Shown piece by piece: positions 43,099 through 54,805 of a stretch of DNA of 64,000 nucleotides. The stretch lies in assembly GCA_033439765.1 (NCBI GenBank), contig JAULSN010000011.1, positions 124,001-188,000 on the forward strand. Reading direction: 5' to 3'. Numbering within the stretch: position 1 is the stretch's first letter; the number at the start of each line of letters is the position of its first letter. Source of the DNA: Lasiosphaeria ovina. Its lineage: Eukaryota; Ascomycota; Sordariomycetes; Sordariales; Lasiosphaeriaceae. The translations under genes and the position numbers were made by a program. The notes below the pieces were generated by a model. It worked only from the letters and a program-made list of their open reading frames with translations. It was not told the origin of the DNA and did not search any database.

Positions 43099-45942
43099 TC
43101 AATAAACTGTCAGAGGATCGCTATACGACAGCTGGTAGTCCAGCCCCCACCACATGAGAATCTCCTGCACCGTCGCCAAGTCCAAGCTGTGTTCCTGGAA
43201 CGGCACCTGCTCCGGGAAGTTGGCGATGGTGAGCTGGCCCGGGTCGAAGCCTAAAGCGTCCATCATGGCCACGTCGACTTCGTTACTGGGGTCGACCAGC
43301 GTCGGCGGCGGCGCCATGTTCCTCAGGCTCATCAACGCCTGCTCGCCCGGCAGCGGCCCGCGCAGGTCAGGATCGTCGCCGTAGAAGCGGGCACGCAGCC
43401 TCCTGACTAAAGCCAGCAGGTCCCTGAGCACCTTGACGCAGTCCTTCCCGTAGTTGCTCCCCGTGGCTGCCTCCCGGTCGAAGACCTCGAGCGCGAACTC
43501 GATCAGGTACGAGTCGCGCGTGAGCATGTTGGCGAAGCCGATCTGGTGCAGCATGAGGATGACGGCGCCGTTGAAGATGTGGTGCAGGTCCTGCAACAGC
43601 AGCTTCTGCCGCGGGCTAATCCTGCGCACCCACCTGCCTAGCCTCAGATTCCTGCGCGCCGCTTCCCCGCACTCTTTGATGCGCTCCACGTGCGGGTGTT
43701 CGTCGATGCTCCACCGCCCCGTGATCAACCCGTCCGCAACGGCCTTCTTGACGGCTGCCAGGAACATGGGCCGGATGGTCAGGATAATGAGCTTAAGTTC
43801 CTAGTCAGCTTGAACGGGTCCCGAGCTTCAACAACTACAAGCTTATGGTGGGAATTGGTACCTGGTTATATGCCATGTGCAAGACACAGCAAGCGCGGTC
43901 GTCAACTTGGGAGGGCGCATCGGTGATTTGAGGCACCTCAACCACATCAGGGCTATCGGGGACAACTGGAGGTCTGAGAGTGTCTGGGAGGTGAGCAAGC
44001 CACTCTGAAAGTTGCTGCATCACCCTTTCAATGTGCACGATCGCCCTGTTGGACCCATCACGAGCCTGGGGCTGGTAGCTGTTGCGGACGATGAAATCCG
44101 AGATCCTCGACAGCGCAATGTGTGCTCGGAGCCCGTCTGGCGGGGGCAGACCGCTGTATCGGGTTAGCGCGGAACCGCAAAGAAGACTCGGCCTCCCAAC
44201 TCACAAGCACGGCTGCGGGAGAGGGACCTGAACAGCGTCTTCCGGAATCCCGGGTGGCCGACCTTGAAGACAGCTCAACCACCTATAATGGAGCATGACG
44301 AGGGCTTGATCAGCAGGTCATCGTTTTCAAAGGGTCGAGAAGACAATACCTGTCAAGAATATAGACAGTCCAAAATGTCCTCCGTTTCACCTCGTCGGCC
44401 ACGAGGCCCCGGTGGGTGCCGTGCATGATACTCACCTGCATGGCGTTGCCGATGGCTATATATGCGGCGTCTCTGCGGTTGTTCTCGACCAGGTACAGCG
44501 CCATCAGTGCCAGCACGACCGCATCGTCGCTCGAGTGTAATGTAAAGTCGAGCGGATTTCCCAAAAGCATGCGGGCTCGCGCAAAGAAGGGCTCTCCCAG
44601 TTGGCCCTCGACCTTGGAGTTGACGTCGGTAAGCTGCAGCAGGCTTGCAAAGGCAAACGCGGCGTGGTACAAGGCGAGGTCGCGGTGTGTCTGCGGGGGC
44701 GTCTGGTCAGCAGCGGAGGCCATGATGCTGGCCGCGTCTTGCAGGGGCCAGAACAGGATGCCGCCACTCGGAAAGCGACCATTGCCGTCGTTGATGAAAT
44801 ATGTCAGGTCGTTCAGCATCTCTGCCATCTGGGGTTGGGAGGGTAGCCACAGCGCGTTGATGCCTGTGGGAAGCTGCAGCGGGCGAGAATCGTACGTCTG
44901 GTAGACGCCGATGGATTGCACGAACGAGACGCCGTGCGGCTGGTCGAGAAAGGCAAACGTGCCGCTGGTCTTGATGAACGATTTCAAGTGGTCGAGAAAA
45001 GTCGCGCCCGACGTCTCGCCCAGGTAGCGTTCGGTGCCGTCCGTGTCAGCGAGGATCTTCCCACCGTTGCCGACAGTCTGCACGTCGCTGTCCACGGCCG
45101 ACACGTCGCCGCGCGATGAGCCGGCCATGGGGTCGGAGAAGGGGGACAGCATCCCCTCGTCCTGGTCGGTGTGCAGCAAGTCGTCGCGGAGGTCATCGTG
45201 CTGGTCGCCGTCCAGCTGCCGGAAGTTGGGGAGTAGCGGGCCCGCGACGCCGCCGCTGCTGCTGCCAGCGCCGCCATTGCCGGCCAACATGCCATCGAAC
45301 AGCGCGCACTTCCGGCGCAGAGCATCCAGCTCGGCCCTGGGGATCAGGACCTTTTCGATGGGCTCCGGGTACTGACATGGCCGCTGCGAGGCCGAGCACT
45401 GGCGGCAGGGGCTCTCGCCGCTGCACTTGATGCGCTTGACATTGCAGCGGTTGCAGCTTTTGGGTGGCGGGCAATTGACGTCAGAACAGGGCCTGCCCTT
45501 TGCGCGGAGTTTGAGGTTGAGACTGAGGGGGCGAGCAGACGACTGAAGCGGAGAGACTAGGGCAAGGAGGGGCAAGTGTGGGACGTGACGTGACGGGACG
45601 GGATGACATGGGGATGGATTGATCTTCAGGGTAGGAACGAGAGGACTAGGTGATTCTTGCCTGCCTTTCTCTCTTTCTCTCTGTCTCCCTCTCTCTTGCT
45701 CACTCACTGGAGGCAGAAGCGAAATAGGCGACAACGCACGGGAGCTTGCTACGAGAGAGGGGATTTTGGGCTGGGAATGTTGACTCGGAGCTTAGGTTGA
45801 GCTCGGGGCTCGAACTTTAAACTTACGCCGTAGCCACGCGCTTCCTCTCCTCAGCTGGAACCTTTTTCCGGCGGGGGTGGACGGGGAGGCGTTCGGCTTC
45901 TGAGATGTCGACTTTTGCGGACGGCTTCGGAGGCCTGGGCAT
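43099..45942 (-). CDS. Zn2Cys6 fungal transcription factor
   Basis: Five exons in coding order (45942-45827, 45456-44350, 44282-44205, 44153-43862, 43791-43099) give 761 aa. The short first exon ends in RKRVATA. Splicing over a 370-bp intron completes the binuclear zinc cluster C40-x2-C43-x6-C50-x5-C56-x2-C59-x6-C66 (CNRCNVKRIKC, CRQC). A basic KRKK-like stretch precedes it, as expected for DNA contact. A linker with EKVLIPRAELDALRRKC (short coiled coil) follows. The fungal transcription factor domain shows RRTFWTVYILDRWLSCLQG, completed by the third exon, then GRPPGIPEDAVQVPLPQPC. The last exon probably starts at 43791 after AAG, because the earlier TAG at 43801 lies within 3 nt of the CTGAC branch site. 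Targets are unknown. The first intron is long for this genome and contains an AG-repeat tract. Confidence 0.87.
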
Positions 45943-48593
45943 GTTCTGGCATTGAGGCAGTCGAGACGAAAGGTTTGCTGGGCAAACGACGGTCTGTCGC
46001 TGTCGTCGGGTTGTCGCAGTCGCGCCTGATTAAGCTTTCGGTGTCTGTACCCAGGAAAAAAAGAGCGGGTAGAGAGTTCAGGGCAGGCAAGTTGCCTTTG
46101 GGGGGTTGCGAGGGGGAGATGGTGGGGCGACTACGGACCGGGCACGACACGACACCCTCCCCGAGCCTGCTTCCCGTTCCCTACAACGTGCGCCCTGCGC
46201 CAATGAGCGTGGCCGCAACTGCCTGACCATTAGAGTCCGAATCGGGTGTGGCCGTGGCAGTCCTCCATGGGGCCAGGCTCGAGCCCCAGAAGCCGGCCAA
46301 GCCCAAAGGCCACCAACCCGGCCTCTGGCAGCCTCTGTTTGGTGCTTGCTGATCCGTCGATAACGCAGAGGGATGACCAACAACAGCTTTGGTCGCATTC
46401 CGAGCGACTCTGGGGGGTGGTGTGGTGTGTAATATGTGGGTGGGGGCCGGCAGGGGCCAGCCCGCGTCACTAAATTTTAGGTACGACAGATACCCTCAGT
46501 GCGGTGGAGAGGCAGGTCACTATTAATAGCAGAATTCCATCTTCGCTCTAAACAACGGGACGACATTTGGCGCCTGCAACACCGAGGCGCAAGTGACGAC
46601 TCGGAAGAAACTGAAAGCCGCCTGGAAACCTAAGATGCTCTACGCAGTAAGTAGGCCACTAGAATTCGGGACTGAAACACGGGCAGCCGTGGAGACTCGG
46701 ACTCCAGGGAGGTCAGCCCTGAGGGCCCGACCCGCGTCCATCGACAGGGCAGTCGGCAACGGGAGCGGCGGGAGCAACTCACAGGGCTCCCGGTCATTCT
46801 ACCCACCAACAACGTCCACGGTATGTCCTGCGCATACGGAGAGTGTATGCACATACATATGTAATCTCCGTTCGGTGCCGCAATTTGATGGTTTGTTCAA
46901 TTTCCGTACATACCTACCTAGCTACCTTAGCATCTACGTGCACACGTCCACTCTGGATCCTCGTGCACATTGAGTCTAGATCCTCGTGCATTGCAGCTCG
47001 TAAACCCGGGCCGCTTCAACCTGCAAAGATCCCATTTCGCGATCTTGCCCTGCACATGGGATGACCCCGCCCATGCGCTCCGCCTCAGCAACCGCTTCAC
47101 CGCCTGCAGCGTGGATTGACGGGATTCGGGAAGTAAGACAGCCGGTCAGCACCGACCGCACCCAACCCCACCGCTCGGATAGAAAACCTTGTCTTTCACA
47201 AAAACCGCAAGAGAAAGCATACATCATGTCGAATACGCACTTTGCTGACTAGGCTCACCGACGTTTCTCGCTCGCGTCGTCCACCCTCTGAAGCCTTCCC
47301 AGCCTTTGCCCGCCCAGCCGTGGTCGGATTGCCGACGAGCACGCTGCCTCCCGGCGCCGCACCCCGACGCGCCTTATGGTCCGTGGGGGCCGGGTTTTAA
47401 TAACAAAGCATATGGCGTGGAATGCAGAGTGTTGCATGAAGGCCGCGCAATTCGGGACCGTCATGGAACCAACGGGCCCAACAAACCCAGCACTCGGCTT
47501 TTGTGTTAGGATTTCTCTAGTTTGTTGGTGGGACGAGCATCCTTGCTGGCGCTATGATGGCACTGGCTTTGTCGCTTCATCAGGAAATTCAGGATTGCAG
47601 TAGAGCCTTGGGATTTCCGAGAATCTGGAACGCCATCTTGCAAAAAGGAAAAAGAAAAAAAGAAGAAGAAAAACACGCCTTGCTTCGGATATGCCATCGT
47701 AGAGGTCTCTGTAGGTGGCTTCGATCTCGGTGACTTGTGAATGGGGTGAGGATAAAACACAGCAGCATGTTGAGACTCCTTTGATGTCCCTTAAACAAAG
47801 TGCGGCGAAAAAAAGGTAGGTGGGTAGCCTGTGCTCAGGGTTTGCCGATCAACCAGAACGGCAGAACCCGACTTTCCTTGAACGATGAGAGCCTTGTGAC
47901 AACACAACACTGCAGGGAAGTCAACCTGTATTGCTTGGATTGAGCTTTTGAACTTGACGAAAGTTGCTAAGGAAAGAAGCGAGAAGCGAGACAAGTAACG
48001 AAGACCAGGCATGTGGGTGATCAAGAACCATCAAGGTAGCCCTGGAAGAATAAAGGAAATCACAAAATCGAGTTCTTGGTTGGCATTGGCAGTGGCAGAA
48101 GTGGTAATTGTTGCTCTAATAAGTCATCTTGAAGTCCTATTTAGCACTTCGTGGTTCCAATTTCCCCAATAGACTAGACATCCACAAAGGACAGTTGTGA
48201 TTTCCGACATGGAAACAGAAGAAACCGGCTTGGCCATCCTTGCACCTTGAGCTGGGCATGCTACTCGTTCAGCCAGCACGCAATAATGGTGCGACATGTG
48301 GATGAGGGTATCTGGTTGAGTGTTTACAACCAGTTAGTGGTTTTGCGGTCGACTTCAAACATCAGAAGCGAATCATCAGGTATCAAAACAGCATGTGAGG
48401 CAGGTGAAAGTGGCAACAGTGATGAAGAACAGGACATTTGCTGCTAATTTTCATATTCAATAGATGTTTTGTTTTATCTGTTAACATGCAGCTAATTCCT
48501 GTTGTATTAGAGAAGTTAGTACTGGAACTTGGAACTGGAAGCGAATTTGCAACTGGATGAAATTTTGCCCGTCATAATTACGTATCTATTATA
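45943..48593. other. Gene-poor interval, left part
   Basis: Begins with the promoter of the Zn2Cys6 gene. No coding gene is recognised. The sequence becomes AT-richer after about 47500. Confidence 0.5.
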
Positions 48594-48911
48594 GAAGATG
48601 CCTCTTCGGACCGTGGGAAACGTCTATTCGAACCGTAGCATACAACAAGTGACTTGCGCGCTGGGGACCCAACCCCCCCAAGGAAAAATCCACTTTTATA
48701 CCAAAAGAATGGACTTTTCCCAGCACGAAGCCAGCGCATCCCAACTTCAGATCAATTCGCCACATATACAGTCGCACCAAAATTATCAGCATACAGGGCA
48801 TTCAAAGACTGCGTTGATTTCGCTGGGCTAGAGGCTTGGCAGGGATTTCAATGTACTTTTTGTACACTATGGTTCGAATAGATATTTTCTACGGTCCGAA
48901 GAGACATCCTC
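48594..48911. mobile_element. 318-bp MITE with ~50-bp inverted repeats and 8-bp target duplication
   Basis: The left end (48594 onward, GAAGATGCCTCTTCGGACCG) matches the reverse complement of the right end (48911 backward, GAGGATGTCTCTTCGGACCG). The match continues inward for about 50 bp, including TCTATTCGAACC. The direct repeat CTATTATA flanks both sides (48586-48593 and 48912-48919), an 8-bp target-site duplication. There is no coding capacity, so this is a non-autonomous miniature element. An 8-bp duplication points to hAT-type transposition; the long inverted repeats are less usual for hAT. About nine mismatches between the arms in the first 50 bp are all C/T or G/A. Confidence 0.85.
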
Positions 48912-51122
48912 CTATTATATCATCAGGGGGATTCGGAGCTTTAATTAGTAAGTTTCCACTGACCAGTCACACCCGGAATGGAAATGATTAAAAATTCCCC
49001 TAGTTAGAAAGCTCTTGCCGTAAGCTATGTGGTAACTTGACAGCCTCAATAATGGCATTTGATGGATGTAATAGTTAATTAGGAGCGAGAGACCACCGAG
49101 AATCAATTCCTGATGCCGCTGTTGCCCAAGCGTGATGGGAACATGAAAAGACATGACGAGGCTGGAGCTTGTTGCCTAGCCAGGCACGGAATGAGTGGTA
49201 ATCGAGTGAGTTGCTCTCTCAGCATTAGACATCTGATAGTGAAAGGCAGTTAATAGGTGTTGCTTATCTCACACCAGTGAATACTCTGAAGCTTGTTCTT
49301 CGCCTCACTAGAAACAAACAGCTGAAGTGAGTGAGAAATTCGAGTGGGCTCGAGCAGTAATAATCTAGAATCGATACTTGACAAAGCTGGGTTTCATGAT
49401 TAATTGGAGGCAAAAAGAATAGGTAGTCTTGAGAGGGGATGTTCGAACTCGGTGAGTGTAACACATGATTACTCCCCCGTCTCTCACTTTCAGGCTCAAC
49501 AAGTGACTTCCCAGGCAGACAGAGGCAATTTCTCCGTGACGGTACTATAAAAAGCTGATACTAACAATCTAGATAGTTTTGACAAGAAGGCTGCTAGGGG
49601 AGCAATTTGCAACACGATGTTGCTGATTGTCAACTTGAGACGGGCCAGATGGGTCAGACGGGTGAGACGAGCGTGCGCCAGAGCCCCGGACTTCGTCTAT
49701 TTAAGCTCACTAACTAATCCCGCACCAGGCTGGCCGCAAACGGCCCCCTTGCGGAGAGTTTGCGCGTTGCTTAACTCTAAAACCCGTCAGTTGCAAGATT
49801 TGACTTCCGTTTGCATTCCAATTCCAAGCGACCTCCGCATGGGTCGGCAAAGCCGCACTGTGCGCAGCGATAAAGGGGCATCGCCCGTATTCCGTAGCGT
49901 GGGAGGATCCGCTTTGGGCGCCTAGCTTCCTTGGTAAAACCAGGATAATTTTTTTTTTTAGCTGCGTTACCCAGCTTGAAGCTCCACAATTACACTCAGT
50001 CTACCAATCCCATCGCGCCGATTGCCCGATGCTTGGCTGTTGCACGTGACAAACCGTTTTGCCACAACAGGGAGATTGCTAGCTGCAGGGCTCCACCAAA
50101 CCGGAAAGCACATCCTTGGATCGAAGGCAAGTGGGAAAATGTGCGCCACAAATGCATGGTTTTGAGCTTGTCTATAAACTGCAAATTCACGATATAAAAC
50201 AGCTTGCCGCTGGATTAAAGGCGGTGCAGGTAGGGAAATCAGAGTTATACAAGTTATACACGCTTTGGAACACAACAATTACCGAGGTGAGCTGTCTCTG
50301 CCATACAAGTGGCAAGAGAGCCGATTCGCACTGTGATGCAGTTGCCAAGCAGCCGACCGCGTAGCCCTTTGTCCAACTCAGGGGCAAGGGGCGAATGGCC
50401 GACAAGCAACCGGCAATTTTTGGCCGAAAATTTCACCTACCGCAGCACACTCGACTCACGATGGCCCACTTTATTAATCATGTCATTTCAGAGACAAGCA
50501 AGCGAACCAACATCCGTTCGCGCATTATCTGGTAGAATCCCTAAACTGCCAAGCTTCTGCAATTGCAGGCTTGTCCAATACGGTGTCAAGTACCGAATTT
50601 GGAGCGGGGCAGTTGCGCGGCGCGGCCAGGGAGTTCGGCTTGTTGCATTTTAGAGTAGACAGGCCCCTTCAGGCCAGACAGCCGGTCGGATTTGGGGCCG
50701 ATCTGCCCTGCTTGCCCCCGTGTCAGGCCTGACAGAGTTGGCGCCTCTCCCCGAATTCAAGGAATGGAGCACTGCACAGGGCAAAGCGCCTTCCTCCCCA
50801 AATCTGAATCTCCCCAACACCCGACCTCAGTGCCCAGGCACCCCTCTCCTTAACCTGGAACCCCAGACTCCAGACCTTGCGCAATTGCTTCCTACCCACT
50901 GCGGCTTTGAACCGTCCTCTCATTTCTCCGCTGGCACTCCGTTTTCTTCCACTTTTCCATCACTTTCACCTTCGCTGTCCGACCTGGAATCCACGACCGC
51001 CCTCCGCAACGCCCGACACGCCCTCGCAGGTCGCGTACCCTGTCCGCGGTAGAAAGCCAATTGACGACTCGACCCGACCGGCTCAGGACTGTCACGCGCG
51101 AACGCGCGGCGTTTTCGCGCGC
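48912..51122. other. Gene-poor interval, right part
   Basis: Rather AT-rich, with no recognised gene. The last 400 bp are pyrimidine-rich and form the leader of the transferase gene at 51123. Confidence 0.5.
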
Positions 51123-52396
51123 ATGACGGCCATACCGAGCGTCCCGCAGTCATGGCGGCGACTCCTTTTCCTCCTGCCCGTCCTCGTCATCGCACTCGGC
51201 CTTGCTACCGGCCTGTACAGCGGATCGCTTCCCAAGCCCAAATTGTGAGAACCTTCTTTTTCCTGTCGGCATCGAGGAGGCGCCCCCGCGGCCTCGCCTC
51301 TGGCCCTCGACGGCACAGCATCCTAACCTTGTTACATTTGTGCAGACCTAAAGTATCCTTTGGCGACGAGCATCTCAGTCTGGAATGCAAATCTAACGAC
51401 ACGAACCCATTCCATAACCTTCACGATATCATCCACGCCCTGTGGGCCCCGCTTGTCGTGCCCATCAATCAGCCAACGTTCACGACTATCGACGGCGCCG
51501 AGAAGAGCCTCCCTGCGCCCGAGGAGCTGACCCACACCGAGAAGCTGGGGAGGCGGCTCTTGATCCTCGATGTCGACACGCGCCCGCTTTCCGAAGAGGG
51601 CAGCGTCTTCGGCGAGAGCTTGCCCACGTGGGACAATCTCAAAAACCCATCGGCTGGCTTCCTGAGCCACTACATGTACTCGCTCATCCACGGCTACTCG
51701 TACAAGTTCATCCGGGCGCCCCAGTACGTAGACCGGGCCCCGCACTGGTCCAAGGTGGTGTTAACGAAGGAGATGCTGAAGAGCTACGACTTTGTCATTA
51801 TGCTCGACTACGACGCCATGTTCCCGACGCCCGAGCTTCCCCTGGAATGGATGTTCAACTACTGGAAGATCGATAAGAAAGTTATGGTCGCAATGGCCGA
51901 GGACCCGAACGGCGGCGACAATATTGATCTCCGCGACAAGGTCAACATCAACTCGGGCTTCATAATTGCGCAGGCTAGCGAGAACACGCAGGCCCTGTTC
52001 AAGGACTGGGCCGAGTGCCCTTCGGAGAAGCGCTACAAGGATTGTGCCCAGTGGAAGCTGAAGCTGTTCCACGAGCAAGCCGCCTTCAGCTCTCACGTGC
52101 GCTACGACTTCCTCGACGGCAAGAGCATCAACACGGACCCCGGGTACATCCGCATGCTGCCCTGCAGCGAAGCCAATGGCATCCCCAAGGTGAAGCATAT
52201 TGGCTGCTGGGGCCAGCTGGTGCGCCACTACTGGGGCGACAAGAGCAAGACCAACGACGAGTTCAGCCATAACGTCATGTCCGCCCTCACTCCCCTGCTA
52301 GCCAGGGCAGGGTTCGGGCCAGAAGGAAATGTTGACGACTTCCGGAGCAAGTATCTCGACGGTGCCGAGGTCCTCGACCAGCCGCCGAGCGCCTAG
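51123..52396 (+). CDS. Nucleotide-diphospho-sugar transferase, type II membrane protein
   Basis: Exons 51123-51244 and 51346-52396 with a 101-bp intron (TCCTAACC branch, GTGCAG) give 390 aa. One membrane anchor lies near the N-terminus (about 14-31, LLFLLPVLVIALGLATGLYS) after SWRR, so the catalytic part would face the Golgi lumen. The catalytic domain has SLIHGYSYKFIRAPQYVDR, HWSKVVLTKEML and YDFVIMLDYDAMF, a DxD-type metal/nucleotide-sugar motif. It then shows LPLEWMFNYWKI, NINSGFIIAQAS and HEQAAF. The pattern matches the fungal GMA12/MNN10-like or PF03407-like glycosyltransferases that extend N- or O-glycans. Donor and acceptor cannot be told. The domain is complete. Confidence 0.85.
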
Positions 52397-54363
52397 TTCA
52401 AAGGAGACGAGGCGAAGGACCACGAGCGAGCCGAAAAGCCGGCACGACACACCCCGCACACAGGCGGGGCCCTGAACGCGAGACGAGGTGAATGGGATGC
52501 TTTGCTTTAAGACGTTTTAATAAGACTCGGCGACAACGGAAATTCCACATTTTTTGCATCATGGCTGGCGATTATCGATGGATATGTTCGGGGTCTTTTC
52601 TGTCTCTGTTTTATCTTTTTAAACGCGCACTGACGCCGTCGTCTGGGGCCCCAGCCGCGGAAGGCTCTTTCTGGAGGATGTATTCTATCTACGTGTACAC
52701 TTCTGTTTCTGGTTTCTTGTCACATGGAGCCATTTTTGAGCCACTCGGCGAGTTGCCCGGCACTGGGGAAATAAAGAAAAAAATAGATAACTAATATTTG
52801 AAACACTCGGCTGTTCCCGATGCGAGTTGGTGGGTGAGTCGTGCTCTGGTATCTTTGGTGAAAGATGCGCAGGTCGCAACTCGTGGAGCACCTTAACTTT
52901 GGGAGGTGATGCGTCTTGGAGATTCCGCTTGGTGTGCCATGTAGCCTCCTGGATGTCACCACTGTGTAAAACCGCATGTGGTGCTATCGCCCAGAAACAC
53001 AATGCAATAGACATCACCTCACAGCCATCCATATTTGGTTCAATCTTGACTCAAGGAAACACTTGGCGCTTCGAGAGTCGCAGACACCAGGCACTGCATT
53101 CTCACCTGGTGCACTGATAGCTAAGCTAGCTACGCGCACCTTCCAATGCCAAAGCCAGGCGTAGTCCTAAAGTGACAACGAAGTGAAGGGTAGATGATGG
53201 ATCGGCTGAGGTAGGTAGTTGTAGAGAATTATCTTTATCACTCAGGATAGCCGTCGCGCATTTTCTGTTTTAATTTTTGTGTTGTCATTAGTCATTTTTT
53301 ATTCAGCGGTTTGTTTAAATTAAACAGTTGTTGAGCGGATGTTAGGCAAGCTGTGAATTCTCTTTTGGTGGTGAAAATATAGTTCTGTGGTGTAGTTCTG
53401 TGATGTGTGTAAGGCAACTAAATCCGGCCTTGCTGTCTCGCATGTTTGTCCACTTAGGCCAGGAGAGAAGTATATGTATGATGTCACAGCTTCAGCCTCT
53501 GCTGAACAATGTCTTACTGTGCTCCACATACGTCAGCATGCACCGTTCCCAAGGGGGTTGGAAGGCGGTAATGAGCAAACCGAGACACCGCCCACGCGAG
53601 CGACCACTGCCAGTGCCGGTGCCCTCGTGGCTCAGTACACGTGTAGAGGTACAGAATTTTGATGGGGCGTAAATACATGTTTGTAAGTGGTGCTCTGTGG
53701 CTGCAGAGCGGCACAAGCTGGAAGGGAAATGCACCACCGAGGCTCGCCGGATGACATACCCGGCGTGTGGGTGGGTGTGTTTGTGTATGTACATAATTAC
53801 GCTACAGTGTGAATTGGCCATTGACAGCTTGGAGCAAATTTCTGGTTGTCTGCTGTGGCCTTGATGGGGGCTTGGTTTGGGGAGAGAAGGGAAGGGGGAC
53901 CGTAGCTACGAATTTGCGATACAATTCGTGCGATACAACTCCCAAGTATCAGTGTTTATCTTGTTGATTAGCAAGTCACCAACCTGTGGATCACCTCAGT
54001 ATAGTCTAACTAAACAGGCTTGAGTCAGCCTCTGCAGTCTCGGCTGCGATCCCACCCTGTGACATGACGATAACCTTTCATTAACACCCTGCAGAGAGAA
54101 CTGGTCCTTGCTAGTGTCCGCCAAGAATATGGAACAACACATCAAGATCTGACAGCGACAGACAAAATAATAGCGCTAAGTCTCGACAGCCGTAAGATCG
54201 GGCAAACTTTCCAGCACTAGGTGGTATTTTCCCCAAGGATCTTTTGCTCCGCCACCAATCCTCGGGCCAGCGACCGCTGACCGCTGATGAACGGGCCGTC
54301 CAGTGGGTAGGATTGGGATTTTGGGCCCCCAGTTGCTGCCGCTTTGCCCCGCGGGGACGGGAC
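52397..54363. other. Intergenic, about 2 kb
   Basis: 3' flank of the transferase gene, with AATAAA-like sequence near 52769. No gene recognised. A 255-codon minus-strand frame at 54111-54878 is a low-complexity artefact crossing the poly-G tract. Confidence 0.5.
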
Positions 54364-54387
54364 GGGGGGGGGGGGGGGGGGGGGGGG
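54364..54387 (+). repeat. Poly-G tract (G24)
   Basis: Twenty-four consecutive G on the plus strand, about 420 bp upstream of the 7-TM gene. Such a run can form G-quadruplexes and is prone to length error in assemblies. Confidence 0.85.
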
Positions 54388-54529
54388 CACACATCGCGAA
54401 TGAGAACTGCAGGAACAGCCACAACGTTTTGCGCGCCAAGACCGCCAGAGGGTTTCAGCTTTCCAAGAGACCCCCCAGAGCACAGAACCGTTGCCTGTCT
54501 CCCTGTGAAGGGACTCAGGAGGGAAGGAG

Positions 54530-54566
54530 GGTTATTTATATGCCCCCTGGCTAGGTTATTTATATG
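54530..54566 (+). promoter_or_regulatory. Duplicated TATA-like element
   Basis: GGTTATTTATATG occurs twice, at 54530-54542 and 54554-54566, exactly 24 bp apart and 240-276 bp upstream of the ATG at 54806. The exact duplication of an AT-rich element in a GC-rich promoter suggests a core promoter or binding site. Confidence 0.45.
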
Positions 54567-54805
54567 GCTCGGCCGTCGCCCGTCGCACACAGCTGAGCAG
54601 CCACTGCTGCTGCTTCTTTTCCGTGTTTCGTTTCTAGGGGGGATACTGCTTTGTTTACCTCCCCGCCTCCTTTTGTGACGACATCGGATCTCTCCCCATC
54701 TTACGCCCCCTGACATCGAGTTCGAGATTGTTCGAATAAACCAGACAGACAGATCGACAACGCGAGCCCCAAGCCGACACCGCACCGACATACACCCGGA
54801 CAGCC

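Noticed and set aside
48777..48820. Mariner-like terminal sequence (GCACCAAAATTATCAGC)
   Set aside because: It lies inside the MITE, has no inverted partner and no TA duplication. The outer repeats with the 8-bp duplication define the element better.
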